A stretch of DNA of 63,741 nucleotides from Bacteroidales bacterium (GCA_018400295.1 JAGYMZ010000013.1:1-63741); one strand, 5' to 3'. Positions 25,611-35,365 are shown, counted from the first letter of the stretch. The notes: generated by a model not told the origin, from the letters alone. Numbers and translations: made by a program.

Positions 25611-25648
25611 AAGCTTGTTGCGGAAGGTTACAGGAAGGCGAACAAAAT

Positions 25649-25683
25649 CAGATGTCATCCGGATGACATCTGGATGACATCTG
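25649..25683. repeat. 35-bp palindromic repeat related to 24402-24447
   Basis: A perfect 24-base palindrome (25649-25672) made of CAGATGTCATCC and its complement, followed by one more GATGACATCTG unit (25673-25683). It lies nine bases beyond the stop codon of the LruC-domain gene. The same 11-base unit builds the 46-base palindrome on the other side of the SDR gene. Confidence 0.9.
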
Positions 25684-25692
25684 ATATAAACA

Positions 25693-27930
25693 TCAATAAA
25701 TCAATGCACTATTCCTGTATCCGGGAAGATCCAAATACCAATCCTGGTAAACAGTACCTCCCGACTGAGCCCACTGGACAAATTTTAAATACCCGGTGAT
25801 GATATCTTTTCGTTCGATCATATGGTCAAAATCATCGGGTACATCCACAACCCATGGCAATTGGTTGCCGGTCCTGTAGTAAATACCGGATCCGGGTACC
25901 GAAGCATCATCGCCTGTGCCAAAATAGCTCCCATTCACCAGATCGGTGGGATCGTGATCGATCATATGCAGCTCCTTGCCCCTTTCAAGGTCGATGATCA
26001 TGAAAGGATTATAGGGTGCAGAACCCACACTGGACTGCGGTGTTACAAATGTTACCGTTACCGTGCTGGTATCGGCATCCTTGGTATTGCCGTTGGGGGT
26101 GACATTGACCATGGGGGTGCCTCCGAGGAAGGCGGTCACGTTATCGTAAACGATGATCACGGCATCATTCTGTGCGGACTCCGTTCCATTACTGTTCAGA
26201 GAAATATAATTTTCTTCAATGGTCTGACCCGTTACACTGGCCACATGGCTTTGCCCCACCGGGAGTACAAAACCAAATCCGTTATCAAGACTGGCACCGG
26301 TAGCCATTATTTTATATTTCCCGATGACATCCACGCAATGGTTATCTGCATTTGTTACAGCGTTATACTGGTATGAAATCACAAGGTCGTTAAAGTCATA
26401 ATCACCAAGCATAGGCCAGAGGTCCTCAAAAGCATGCGTGCCCCAGGTACCCGGGTTTGGATAATAATTATTGTATGCCCTTTCCGGATCATATGGATAA
26501 TCATCGTTGGAATCTGTTACCCCATCCCCGTCGCTATCCGGATCCGAAGGTGTACCGGCTCCGGGATTGCAATTCCCGGATGGCGGTATGTATGCAGCAC
26601 ATTGCGTTACATTCGGCCCAAGGGTCCCATACATGCTTTCAATACCATCGGCATCGCAAATGTCCACATTATTGGTAATGCTGTTGCCGCTCCAGATCTC
26701 GGTCTCATCTGCCACATCTATCCGGGCATAAGTTGTGGTTGGTCCCACAATATCACACCCCACCTCAAGGTCTTCCAGGTCCATAAGAGAGCCCGCACCC
26801 AAATGTATGGTATTGCCATTAAGCTCAGCCTTATTGCTGGCTTTGATGTACCCGTTTTGAGTCAAATTGGAATAAACAAGGAATTTCTTTGTTGTTTCTA
26901 TCCGGCAATTATTAATCAGGGTACTGTTGCTGCTGAATTCCACATGGTTTTGAGCATATATCTCCCCGTCATTGGTCACTGTAGTCCCATTATCACTGGC
27001 AAGCAGTTTGTTGGAAAGATGCATGACCCCGGTATTGAGAAGAATACCACCGGTGTATATATCAAAGCCTTTGAGATAGACATCTCCATGATTTTCAAAC
27101 GTACCTGAAAGTGAAATGGTACTGTTGTTAAAATCCAGGGAATCCCCGTAATTAATAAATTGCGAAGTGGGAGACCATATCTGATAATTGCTGCAGCTGA
27201 AAATCCCGTTTTCACCCACTGTGATGGTGGCCGTTCCACTCCATTGATCTATCTTATTGGATGTCAATGTACCGCATATCTTTAAGGTGCCCGAACCTCC
27301 GGTGAATGTGACTTTTCCGTTGAATTGCGCCCCTTCCGGGATACAAACCACATCTCCATCGTTGACATCAATATTCTGGTTGGTCACCCCGGGATACGAA
27401 ATGGTGCAACCGGTATTGCAATCAGGTGGGTCGCTGTTTGGGCCCAGCTTCAAATTTCCGTTGAGGTCCTCTCCCAAATTAACCGTAATGAAACCCTCTT
27501 CCAACAATACTTCCCTGACCTCCATGACCCGGTTTCCATAACGGGCCATGATCCAAACCTTATCCAAATACGCAGGAATGTTAAGCCTGGATTCATAATC
27601 CTTGTTATACCCTGCGATTCCTTTACACAAAACCTCACCCCCGCCCATAGGGTAATCGTTGTACACAGCAATGGTAAATACGGCATCCTCCGGCATGCCC
27701 TGATATACAATATTGAAATTGAAAACAACTTCCTCTGTGTTCCGGAATGTAAAAGTTGATGGTACTTGTAAATCATCAAAGGAATGGACAATGGCTTCAT
27801 TCTTTTCTTCACCACCATCCTTCTTGCAACCGTAATAAATAACCGTTCCTCCAAGGAGCAGTACACAAAGAAATGATAAACTGATTTTCATGGCTTTTGA
27901 CTTTTTGATTGACACAGGTATTTCACGCAT
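25693..27930 (-). CDS. LruC-domain (DUF4842) lipoprotein
   Basis: A 745-residue exported protein. A hydrophobic stretch ending 'VIYYGCKKDGG' is a signal peptide with a probable lipidated Cys. A long beta-rich middle part (about 160-450) consists of short repeated segments of the right-handed beta-helix kind. A calcium-type 'DSDGDGVTDSNDDYP' linker leads into the LruC domain, recognisable by 'FEDLWPMLGDYDFNDLVISY' and 'ATGASLDNGFGFVLP'. LruC-domain proteins are envelope or surface proteins of Bacteroidota and relatives; their ligand is unknown. An internal ATG at 27891 (MKISLSF) is an alternative start. A good promoter lies at 28089-28118. Confidence 0.88.
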   Translation of the reverse strand: MREIPVSIKKSKAMKISLSFLCVLLLGGTVIYYGCKKDGGEEKNEAIVHSFDDLQVPSTFTFRNTEEVVFNFNIVYQGMPEDAVFTIAVYNDYPMGGGEVLCKGIAGYNKDYESRLNIPAYLDKVWIMARYGNRVMEVREVLLEEGFITVNLGEDLNGNLKLGPNSDPPDCNTGCTISYPGVTNQNIDVNDGDVVCIPEGAQFNGKVTFTGGSGTLKICGTLTSNKIDQWSGTATITVGENGIFSCSNYQIWSPTSQFINYGDSLDFNNSTISLSGTFENHGDVYLKGFDIYTGGILLNTGVMHLSNKLLASDNGTTVTNDGEIYAQNHVEFSSNSTLINNCRIETTKKFLVYSNLTQNGYIKASNKAELNGNTIHLGAGSLMDLEDLEVGCDIVGPTTTYARIDVADETEIWSGNSITNNVDICDADGIESMYGTLGPNVTQCAAYIPPSGNCNPGAGTPSDPDSDGDGVTDSNDDYPYDPERAYNNYYPNPGTWGTHAFEDLWPMLGDYDFNDLVISYQYNAVTNADNHCVDVIGKYKIMATGASLDNGFGFVLPVGQSHVASVTGQTIEENYISLNSNGTESAQNDAVIIVYDNVTAFLGGTPMVNVTPNGNTKDADTSTVTVTFVTPQSSVGSAPYNPFMIIDLERGKELHMIDHDPTDLVNGSYFGTGDDASVPGSGIYYRTGNQLPWVVDVPDDFDHMIERKDIITGYLKFVQWAQSGGTVYQDWYLDLPGYRNSALIY

Positions 27931-28088
27931 GCCTAATAATTACAGAAATAATGAACATAAAGGCCGGCAAAAGGTTATAAATCATTAAACGACAGAACAG
28001 CAATCATAGAATTGGTTTGGAAAAATTATACGATATGTATGTTATAGAGTTTCATTTTGTCCACCTTTCAATAAAGACCTCGCCAATG

Positions 28089-28118
28089 CAAATATATTTA
28101 TAAATGAATCACATACAA
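28089..28118 (-). promoter_or_regulatory. Promoter of LruC lipoprotein gene
   Basis: On the minus strand TTG (28118-28116), exactly 19 bases of spacer, and TATATTTG (28096-28089) followed by C give an ideal Bacteroidota promoter. The predicted leader is about 150 bases long. Confidence 0.75.
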
Positions 28119-28321
28119 CCTTATACCTATAAATATATGGTAATTACTGAGCAATGCCGGTTTTTTCGTGAAATAGAACTACGTATGGATACCAATCAAG
28201 GTTTCTAATAATACGTATTGCCGGAATATTCAAGCATGCAGAGCAATCGTATATTTTGCGACATTCATGCATATCCCTTCAGCCAGAACCATCTCCCGTA
28301 CAGCTTAAGGTGCGCCAGTTG

Positions 28322-28346
28322 CTATGTTCCCGGTCCGGGAACATAG
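28322..28346. repeat. Perfect 12-bp inverted repeat, one-base centre
   Basis: CTATGTTCCCGG and CCGGGAACATAG surround a single T. There is no T-run, so it is more like a dimeric protein-binding site than a terminator. It lies about 215 bases before the exported-protein gene at 28562. Confidence 0.6.
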
Positions 28347-28561
28347 ATGTCTGCTAATTTCTGATCTTCAGAGATAAATCAATTCGGCGGGATGGTGTCA
28401 TATTTCCGGGGGGATCTTGGTTCCAACACCCGGTTTTTCCCTTCAATATACCGCATTCATTGCTACATGAAAAAATACTAGGAACAACAACCCCTTTCCT
28501 CACCGACACGAAAAAGAAGATTCTTTGTATATTTACCAGAAAAATGCTGCATCCATAAAAG

Positions 28562-29749
28562 ATGATCTTACGCGCCATATTCTTCACATTGATGTGCCTT
28601 ATGCTGGCAAACCTGCTCATTTCCCAGGACCAATACGGGGATTACCAAAATGGTCTGAAGGAGATCATTTTCCATGATGATTTTACCTCCCAGCAATTTT
28701 CATGGTCGGACCCCTACAATGCCGAATTTTCCGAAGGGGAATCCCTTAATGGTTTTTACCGCCTGACAAGCATGAATGAAAATGCACAACTCCGTTTCAG
28801 GACAATTCACCTTGACCATTCCAGGGATTTTGAAATTGAAGCCAGGATCAGGTTCAGAGACGGAGACCCTCACTCTCTCAATTCATTGATATGGGAATAT
28901 CTTCCTTCCAATACGAATACAAAATTCTTTGGTTTTACCGGGAAACAAGAATACCGTATATCCTTCCTGCACGATGGCACCCTTTTTGTCAATAAAGACT
29001 GGACCAGTCTTGAGGTGCTGAGCCCTGACAATTATAATACGCTTACGGTCCGAAAGGTGAGCCAAACCGTATATTTTTTCATTAATGAAAAATATGTTTT
29101 TGCCATGCCATACAACCCAGGAAACAGCCATTGCATTGGTTTTCAGGCAGGGGCATACACAACCATAGATGTGGATTATATGACCATTTCTTATTTGAAG
29201 TCCAGGCATTTCTTCGAAGCAAAAGAAGCCACAACAGATTTTTCAGATGAACAGCCCCCCGACCCGGCCTCCGGAGAGGCGAATACTGAAATGGGCCTTG
29301 CAGAACACCCTTCCGACCATGAAATAACCGGTGAGCCGGCAACGATCAAAACCGGGACATTGCACGAAACCCATTTGGTCCTTGCAGATTATACCATCAG
29401 GGAAGACAGGTCTGCAGAGCCGGATAACCAAATTGGAAAAAATGAAATCACCAATGTACAGCTGGTCATTGAAAATATTGGCCAGAGCAACGCAGAACGG
29501 GTCCGGGTTAACCTGTTGAACAACCAAGCGGGCATTGTCTCACTGGGCGTTCTGTCCGGGGAGAAATTTGAAAAAAAAATACCCGTACTCCGCATACCGG
29601 CCGGGGAATCCCGGACACTGATCTTTAAGTATTTCATAGGTAGCCGTTTCAACGCAGAACACATTTCTTTCCGTGTGGATATTGAAGAGAACGGAACCAC
29701 GGTCCTTGACAAACCCATTGGATTCCGAATCAACCAGACTGCCAATTAA
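28562..29749 (+). CDS. Exported protein with jelly-roll (LamG/3-keto-disaccharide-hydrolase-like) domain
   Basis: A 395-residue protein. A signal peptide (hydrophobic about 3-19) is followed by a beta-sandwich segment (about 36-215): 'IIFHDDFTSQQFSW', 'FEIEARIRFRDGD' and 'SHCIGFQAGAYTTIDVDYM' are the pattern of concanavalin-like or DUF1080 domains. After a Pro/Glu-rich linker comes a second beta domain (about 275-395; 'NVQLVIENIGQSNAERVRV') resembling CARDB-type adhesion modules. There is no sorting domain, so it is probably periplasmic or surface bound. It is not in an operon. The exact function is unknown. Confidence 0.72.
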   Translation: MILRAIFFTLMCLMLANLLISQDQYGDYQNGLKEIIFHDDFTSQQFSWSDPYNAEFSEGESLNGFYRLTSMNENAQLRFRTIHLDHSRDFEIEARIRFRDGDPHSLNSLIWEYLPSNTNTKFFGFTGKQEYRISFLHDGTLFVNKDWTSLEVLSPDNYNTLTVRKVSQTVYFFINEKYVFAMPYNPGNSHCIGFQAGAYTTIDVDYMTISYLKSRHFFEAKEATTDFSDEQPPDPASGEANTEMGLAEHPSDHEITGEPATIKTGTLHETHLVLADYTIREDRSAEPDNQIGKNEITNVQLVIENIGQSNAERVRVNLLNNQAGIVSLGVLSGEKFEKKIPVLRIPAGESRTLIFKYFIGSRFNAEHISFRVDIEENGTTVLDKPIGFRINQTAN

Positions 29750-29835
29750 CCAATATCGTCAGCCAAAAGTCATGCTTCAGGATGGCTCACAGCAATGGTC
29801 TTACACCAGAACAAACAGGCACGTTACATGTGATC

Positions 29836-29865
29836 AAAAAAAAGGGCTGCCGGCATCGGCAGCCC
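29836..29865 (-). terminator. Intrinsic terminator, minus strand
   Basis: On the minus strand a nine-pair stem (GGGCTGCCG with its complement, GC-rich, loop ATGC) is followed by eight T residues. It lies about 155 bases beyond the stop of the sialidase-like gene. Confidence 0.85.
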
Positions 29866-30020
29866 CCCAGAATTCTGTTATGCTTGTAACGATCTTTCAG
29901 GATTATTTGAATAAAGAACGTTTTTGTTAACCCTGGGCCAGGATGTTATCCAGGCCCATTCTGCCTGTAGTAAGGGCAGAGCCAAGCAAAACATACATCC
30001 TGTAAAACAATTATTAACAA

Positions 30021-31913
30021 TTATTGTACCAACATTTTCCGACCCACCTTTTCACCACCGGCCGTTACTGTGTAAAAGTATGTACCTGAAGGAAGCGTTG
30101 TTACGTCCAGTGTAATGGAATGAACACCATCCTGCAGTACACCCTCATTACGGGTCATGACTTTCTGTCCTGTAATGTTGAATACTTCTACAGCAACATC
30201 GGCATCATTCATCAGGTGAACATGGAACGTTGTGTTGCTTATGGCCGGATTGGGGAAATTTTGAGTTACAAAATCCACAAAATCCACATTGGCTTCATTT
30301 TCATTCATACCAACCACTTCAGGTTTATGAATCTGAATGTATGGAATATAATTGTCTGTATATGGGTCCAGATCACCTTGAACGGCACCACCGGGCTCGG
30401 TGTCCATTTGGTATATAATATGCAGGTAATCGTTCGAATTAGCACTCATGGAGGGGAATACACATTCAGAAAAAATATGAGCAATATCCCCGGTCAGATC
30501 AAAAAACTCATCATTCCAGGTATCTCCGTTATCACGGGATACACGCATCCAAAGGTGACGGTAATTTTGCGTAGCTGTTTCGTAAGTCTCTGTAACAGAA
30601 GAGAACAAAACAAATACATTGTCACTTTCATCAATGGTGATCTGTGGCATGGAAGAAATGCCTGTCCGGTAATTGCCAATGGATTCCAGTTCACCGATAA
30701 TGTCCCATGTACCATTTCCGTTGACATCCTGTGTCCATCCGACGAGGTTTCCACGATCCTCAACATTTTCGGGTTTTAATGTATTCAACGGTTCGGAAGT
30801 TTCAAATGGGTCCATTCCTTCTTTCCAGTATCCAAGTCCGTCAACAAAGGGGAAGGCACTATATGTATCCCCGGTCTCAAAGTGTCCGACGCGCGTAATG
30901 CCGAAAGCAACATGAACATCACCATTGTTATCAATGGCAGCTGCCACGGCGCCGTCGGTGCAGTAAAATGTATCAGTTACTGTAGTGTTCCAGTCGAACA
31001 TGGGATAGGGATGCTCCCAAACCATGATCTTTTCCCAATCTTCGCCGTTGTTTTCAGTTTTCAGGATAAACATATCGTGCCATTTGCTGGCTACCACAAA
31101 AGCAGCCACATCCCCTCTGGGTTCTGCTATCGCATAATAATCCCCTCCGATAGCGTTATACTCATCAGAAGTAACCTCTTCCGGTTGTTCGTTCTGAATA
31201 TCCCAGGTGGTTCCCCCATCAAGAGACCTTGAATATAGCAGGGCTCCATCCATACCATTATATAGATCGCCTCCGTTACCGGTAGGTTTGGTTAATGCAA
31301 ATAAATGAAAAGTCATATGATCGGTTCCGGCGGTGACCATTCTGGGCCACAACAAGCCTTCGTGCCCGGCCGGGCCTGTCATGAAAAATTCCGTCCAGTC
31401 GCCATTGCCTTTGGTATCCCTTGTGTTGAATATCAAACCGTCGACAGCACCTGTATGTGCAACAACAACTTCCCCACCATCGCCATAAGCGGCATAGGAA
31501 GGCCATCCGCAATGCTGGGATTCAATGCGTTCAGTAGGAAAATCCCCCCATTCCATGCCATCGAAATAATTATATCCGGTTCCCCGGTTTGGAAAACTTA
31601 CTTCTTCCATTCCACGTGTCCAAGTTGCACCGATCGTTCCATCGTCATGCAAATAAAGCCGGTTCTGCGATGAATAATTCGTCTGAAGGTCATAACGGGT
31701 TTCTCCCACATTCTCTTCAGTCCATTCATCAAATTTTAATCCCGGGGATTCCATGATCTCATAAGAAGTATTCATCGATTTATCAACGGCATGCAAACAA
31801 ACATTGTCCAATTGCTTATTGGTCAATTCAACAGGGACCTGCAGGCGATTTTGCTGCGCCATGGCAGCCAAACCCACGATCAAGGCAAAAGCCAGAGTAA
31901 ATAATTGTTTCAT
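30021..31913 (-). CDS. T9SS-sorted BNR/sialidase-like repeat protein
   Basis: A 630-residue secreted protein. The signal peptide ends near 'LAAMAQQN'. The body has several Asp-box-like turns of the BNR/sialidase fold ('SRDGGTTWD' type: 'SLDGGTTWD', 'TENNGEDWE', 'SRDNGDTWN'), suggesting a beta-propeller. The last 80 residues are a type A sorting domain ('NFPNPAISNTTFHVHL', 'VFNITGQKVM', 'LPSGTYFYTV', ending in a basic 'GRKMLVQ'), so it is exported by type IX secretion and attached to or released from the surface. No arginine triad is evident to prove sialidase activity. Confidence 0.85.
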   Translation of the reverse strand: MKQLFTLAFALIVGLAAMAQQNRLQVPVELTNKQLDNVCLHAVDKSMNTSYEIMESPGLKFDEWTEENVGETRYDLQTNYSSQNRLYLHDDGTIGATWTRGMEEVSFPNRGTGYNYFDGMEWGDFPTERIESQHCGWPSYAAYGDGGEVVVAHTGAVDGLIFNTRDTKGNGDWTEFFMTGPAGHEGLLWPRMVTAGTDHMTFHLFALTKPTGNGGDLYNGMDGALLYSRSLDGGTTWDIQNEQPEEVTSDEYNAIGGDYYAIAEPRGDVAAFVVASKWHDMFILKTENNGEDWEKIMVWEHPYPMFDWNTTVTDTFYCTDGAVAAAIDNNGDVHVAFGITRVGHFETGDTYSAFPFVDGLGYWKEGMDPFETSEPLNTLKPENVEDRGNLVGWTQDVNGNGTWDIIGELESIGNYRTGISSMPQITIDESDNVFVLFSSVTETYETATQNYRHLWMRVSRDNGDTWNDEFFDLTGDIAHIFSECVFPSMSANSNDYLHIIYQMDTEPGGAVQGDLDPYTDNYIPYIQIHKPEVVGMNENEANVDFVDFVTQNFPNPAISNTTFHVHLMNDADVAVEVFNITGQKVMTRNEGVLQDGVHSITLDVTTLPSGTYFYTVTAGGEKVGRKMLVQ

Positions 31914-31962
31914 TGTGTCAGATTTTTTTTAGTTAATACGATTTTATCCGATGTTCAGCCTG

Positions 31963-31970
31963 CAAAGATA
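31963..31970 (-). promoter_or_regulatory. Putative -7 element of the sialidase-like gene
   Basis: On the minus strand TATCTTTG followed by C matches TAnnTTTG and lies about 50 bases before the ATG at 31913. Confidence 0.5.
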
Positions 31971-32107
31971 TAAGTATTAACCGGCAAAAAAACCAAAATT
32001 CATACATGGCTTTTTTGAATTTCCCGTTGGCTTATCTGGCAATACATGTACCGGATGCAAATTTGAATCAAATGATAAAAAAAATGCGCCGGTGAACGGG
32101 TTTTCCA

Positions 32108-32115
32108 TATTTTTG
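32108..32115 (+). promoter_or_regulatory. Putative -7 element of ugd operon
   Basis: TATTTTTG matches TAnnTTTG and lies 31 bases before the ugd ATG. A clear -33 element is not seen. Confidence 0.5.
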
Positions 32116-32146
32116 TAGCTCAAACCACCTTTAAATTCATTGCATT

Positions 32147-33487
32147 ATGAAAATTACTGTTGTAGGAACAGGCTACGTGGGACTTGTCACGGGCACCTGT
32201 TTTGCTGAGGTCGGGATTGACGTTACGTGTGTTGATATCGACAAAGATAAAATTGCGAAGCTGAACAAAGGCATCATTCCTATTTATGAGCCGGGACTGG
32301 AAGAGATGGTTCATCGCAATGCCGGCAAGGGAAGACTGACGTTTTCAACCGACCTTGCATCCACCCTGAAGGATTGCGAAGTTGTTTTCGGGGCGGTCGG
32401 CACCCCTCCGGATGAGGATGGCAGTGCAGATCTGAAATATGTTATCGGTGTGGCCCGGGAAGTTGGCCGGCATATGAGCAACTATTTGCTTATGGTTACC
32501 AAAAGCACGGTGCCCGTGGGGACCGCCCGGAAAGTAAAAAAAGCCATTCAGGACGAACTGGATGAACGCGGTTCGGACCTGACATTCGATGTGGCCTCTA
32601 ATCCTGAATTCCTGAAAGAAGGTGCGGCCATTGACGATTTTCTCAAACCCGACCGCATCGTTATCGGACTTGAAAATCAACGGGCACAAGACATTATGCA
32701 AAAGCTCTACAAGCCATTCACGCTGAATGGCCATCCACTTATTTTCATGGATATCCCTTCAGCAGAAATGACCAAGTATGCAGCGAATGCAATGCTGGCT
32801 ACCCGCATCAGTTTCATGAATGACATTGCCAACCTGTGCGAAAAAGTAGGGGCAAATGTAAACATGGTACGGAAGGGGATTGGCAGCGATCCACGGATAG
32901 GCAATAAATTCCTCTATCCGGGTGCAGGATACGGTGGATCATGCTTTCCGAAAGACGTAAAAGCCCTCATCAGAACAGCCAAAGAAAAAAGTGTCAATTT
33001 AAGGGTACTGAAAGCGGTGGAGGAAGTAAACAACGATCAGAAAAGCATCCTCTTTGAAAAAGTAAAAAAGTATTTTGACAACAAACTGAGCGGCAAAACC
33101 ATTGCCCTGTGGGGCCTTTCGTTTAAACCCGAAACCGATGACATGAGAGAAGCACCCTCCCTTGTACTGATCGACAATTTTAAAAAAGCCGGTTGCCGGA
33201 TCAGGGCCTATGACCCCGTGGCTATGGATGAAGCCAAACGCCAGATCGGAAACACCATCGAATACGCCAACGACCAGTATGAAGCACTGATCGATGCAGA
33301 TTGCCTGGTTTTGGTCACGGAATGGAAAGAGTTCCGTATACCGAATTTCAACGTCATGAAAAAACTGTTGAAAAATCCAGCCATCTTTGACGGCAGAAAT
33401 ATATACGATAAAAATGAACTGCAGGACTCCGGGTTTGATTATGCATGCATTGGACTGGATATTCAAAAACAATTTTCGCCGAATTAA
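32147..33487 (+). CDS. ugd: UDP-glucose 6-dehydrogenase
   Basis: A 446-residue cytoplasmic enzyme that oxidises UDP-glucose to UDP-glucuronate with two NAD. The N-terminus has the Rossmann 'GTGYVGLVTGTCFAE'; 'SNPEFLKEGAAIDDF' and 'PGAGYGGSCFPKDVKAL' carry the catalytic residues, with Cys266 as the thiohemiacetal nucleophile. 'LWGLSFKPETDDMREAPS' marks the C-terminal domain. Length is normal. The decarboxylase gene that uses its product follows 55 bases later. Confidence 0.97.
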   Translation: MKITVVGTGYVGLVTGTCFAEVGIDVTCVDIDKDKIAKLNKGIIPIYEPGLEEMVHRNAGKGRLTFSTDLASTLKDCEVVFGAVGTPPDEDGSADLKYVIGVAREVGRHMSNYLLMVTKSTVPVGTARKVKKAIQDELDERGSDLTFDVASNPEFLKEGAAIDDFLKPDRIVIGLENQRAQDIMQKLYKPFTLNGHPLIFMDIPSAEMTKYAANAMLATRISFMNDIANLCEKVGANVNMVRKGIGSDPRIGNKFLYPGAGYGGSCFPKDVKALIRTAKEKSVNLRVLKAVEEVNNDQKSILFEKVKKYFDNKLSGKTIALWGLSFKPETDDMREAPSLVLIDNFKKAGCRIRAYDPVAMDEAKRQIGNTIEYANDQYEALIDADCLVLVTEWKEFRIPNFNVMKKLLKNPAIFDGRNIYDKNELQDSGFDYACIGLDIQKQFSPN

Positions 33488-33518
33488 CAAAACCCGGCAA
33501 CAGAACCATCATGTTTTT

Positions 33519-33526
33519 TATATTTG
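33519..33526 (+). promoter_or_regulatory. Putative -7 element before uxs
   Basis: TATATTTG fits TAnnTTTG, 16 bases before the ATG at 33543. It could give separate expression of the decarboxylase gene within the ugd operon. Confidence 0.45.
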
Positions 33527-33542
33527 AACACAGGATCCATTT

Positions 33543-34478
33543 ATGAAAAAGAAAATTCTGATCACCGGAGGCGCTGGCTTTTTGGGCTCTCATTTGGCTG
33601 AAAGGCTTTTAAATGAAGGCAATGAAGTTATATGCCTGGATAACTATTTTACAGGAACCAAGGAAAACATCATCCATTTGATGAAGGATCCATACTTCGA
33701 ATTGATACGGCATGATGTAACCCAACCCTTTTATATAGAAGTAGATGAAATATATAACCTGGCCTGCCCCGCTTCCCCTATTCAGTATCAGGTCAATCCC
33801 ATCAAAACCATAAAAACCTCGGTGGCCGGAGCCCTGAATATGCTGGGACTGGCAAAGCGGATCAAAGCAAGGATACTCCAGGCATCTACCAGTGAAGTAT
33901 ATGGCGATCCGGAATCCCACCCTCAAAAAGAAGAATACTGGGGGCATGTCAATCCCATCGGTTCCCGTGCATGTTATGACGAAGGCAAGCGCTGCGCCGA
34001 AGCATTGTTTGTGAATTATCACAGGCAAAACAATGTCCGGATCAAAATTGCCCGGATATTCAATACTTACGGTCCCAGGATGGACCCGGCCGATGGAAGG
34101 GTGGTTTCTAATTTTATCATGCAGGCGCTCAGGAATGATCCCATTTCCATCTATGGCGATGGGAATCAAACCAGAAGTTTCTGTTATGTCAGCGATATGG
34201 TTGACGGCCTGATACGCTTAATGAATACGGAAGATGATTTCACGGGCCCGGTCAATATCGGGAACCCCGGTGAATTTACTATCCTGGAACTGGCCAGCAA
34301 AGTGATTAAAATGACCGGGTCTGCATCTACCCTGTTACATGAACCCCTGCCCGAAGACGATCCGGTCCGGAGACAGCCCGACATCAGCCTGGCACAACAA
34401 AAACTGCAATGGAACCCGGCGGTCACCCTTGAACAGGGACTGAAAAATACCATTGAATATTTCAGGAACCTGAAGTGA
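33543..34478 (+). CDS. uxs: UDP-glucuronate decarboxylase (UDP-xylose synthase)
   Basis: A 311-residue extended SDR that decarboxylates UDP-glucuronate to UDP-xylose. '[15 protein letters not shown]' binds NAD, '[10 protein letters not shown]' supplies the catalytic Ser/Thr, and Tyr-x3-Lys is in '[12 protein letters not shown]', the signature of the UXS branch. '[21 protein letters not shown]' also matches. The position right after ugd makes UDP-xylose for an envelope or capsule glycan the natural product. Confidence 0.93.
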   Translation: MKKKILITGGAGFLGSHLAERLLNEGNEVICLDNYFTGTKENIIHLMKDPYFELIRHDVTQPFYIEVDEIYNLACPASPIQYQVNPIKTIKTSVAGALNMLGLAKRIKARILQASTSEVYGDPESHPQKEEYWGHVNPIGSRACYDEGKRCAEALFVNYHRQNNVRIKIARIFNTYGPRMDPADGRVVSNFIMQALRNDPISIYGDGNQTRSFCYVSDMVDGLIRLMNTEDDFTGPVNIGNPGEFTILELASKVIKMTGSASTLLHEPLPEDDPVRRQPDISLAQQKLQWNPAVTLEQGLKNTIEYFRNLK

Positions 34479-34483
34479 TATAT

Positions 34484-35359
34484 ATGCAAACAATACTTGT
34501 AACCGGAGCAAATGGACAACTTGGAACGGAGCTTCAAACAGTTTCCGGTATGTTAAACCCTGATCATAAAATAGTTTTTACGGATGTTGACGAACTTGAT
34601 GTTACCAATCGTGCACAAACCCTGACATATATCCGAAACCTGAAGCCGCGGATCATTATTAATTGTGCCGCCTACAATGCAGTAGACCAAGCGGAAACAG
34701 ACAAAGAAACCGCTTTTGCGATCAATGCGCACGCTGTAAAGAACCTGGCCGAAGGATCCAACGAAACCGGATGCTGGTTTATCCACATCTCCACAGATTA
34801 TGTTTTTGATGGCAACAACCATGTCCCGTATACCGAAAATGATGTGCCCCGGCCCTTATCTGCATATGCCCGCTCCAAATACGAAGGGGAAAAATATGCA
34901 CTGGCCGGTGCGGCCCATGTATTGATCATTCGTACCTCATGGTTGTATTCAGCCCACGGACGGAACTTTGTAAAAACCATATTGCATCATGCCTTTTCAA
35001 AACCGGAACTTCGTGTTGTCAATGACCAAATAGGAACCCCAACCTGCGCTCAAGACCTTGCGAATACGATCGTTGCGTTGATCAGGGGGAAAAACCGTAT
35101 TGCAAAAAAAGAGATCCTTCATTTTTCCAATGAAGGGGTTGCCAGTTGGTATGATTTTGCCATGGCGGTTGTAACATATGCACAAGCAGATTGCAAGATC
35201 ATTCCCGTAGGGACCAAAGATTATCCACTTCCTGCCATCAGGCCTTTTTACAGCGTTATGAACAAAGAAAAGATAAGGAAGATCCTGGGACTGGACATCC
35301 CTCACTGGCAGAACAGCCTTTACCAGTGTGTGAAAGAAATTATGCAATCAGAAAAATAA
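34484..35359 (+). CDS. rfbD: dTDP-4-dehydrorhamnose reductase-like protein (RfbD)
   Basis: A 291-residue SDR of the RmlD family. 'TGANGQLGTEL' binds NAD(P), 'HISTDYVFDGNN' and Tyr-x3-Lys in 'AYARSKYEGEKYA' form the active site, and 'TSWLYSAHGRNFVKT' is characteristic. The family reduces dTDP-4-keto-L-rhamnose to dTDP-L-rhamnose. The rfbA, B and C partners are not in the window, so they lie elsewhere or the substrate is another 4-keto-sugar. The gene starts five bases after uxs and ends six before the mutase gene. Confidence 0.88.
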   Translation: MQTILVTGANGQLGTELQTVSGMLNPDHKIVFTDVDELDVTNRAQTLTYIRNLKPRIIINCAAYNAVDQAETDKETAFAINAHAVKNLAEGSNETGCWFIHISTDYVFDGNNHVPYTENDVPRPLSAYARSKYEGEKYALAGAAHVLIIRTSWLYSAHGRNFVKTILHHAFSKPELRVVNDQIGTPTCAQDLANTIVALIRGKNRIAKKEILHFSNEGVASWYDFAMAVVTYAQADCKIIPVGTKDYPLPAIRPFYSVMNKEKIRKILGLDIPHWQNSLYQCVKEIMQSEK

Positions 35360-35365
35360 CCACAT

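Larger units (their letters stand above)
25234..25648. other. Intergenic region with folded 3' transcript of LruC gene
   Basis: No gene is seen in this stretch; an 83-codon open frame on the minus strand has no protein-like features. Read leftward from the LruC gene it contains a nested stem-loop (25569-25610) and then an intrinsic terminator (25520-25548). Confidence 0.5.
27931..28561. other. Long divergent intergenic region
   Basis: This 631-base gap has no convincing gene. It contains the leftward promoter of the LruC gene (28089-28118) with a leader of about 150 bases, and a perfect 12-base inverted repeat at 28322-28346. The rest is AT-rich with nothing recognisable. Confidence 0.5.

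Noticed and set aside
28354..28620. An 88-codon minus-strand frame upstream of the exported-protein gene
   Set aside because: Overlaps the start of a well-supported gene and shows no protein features.
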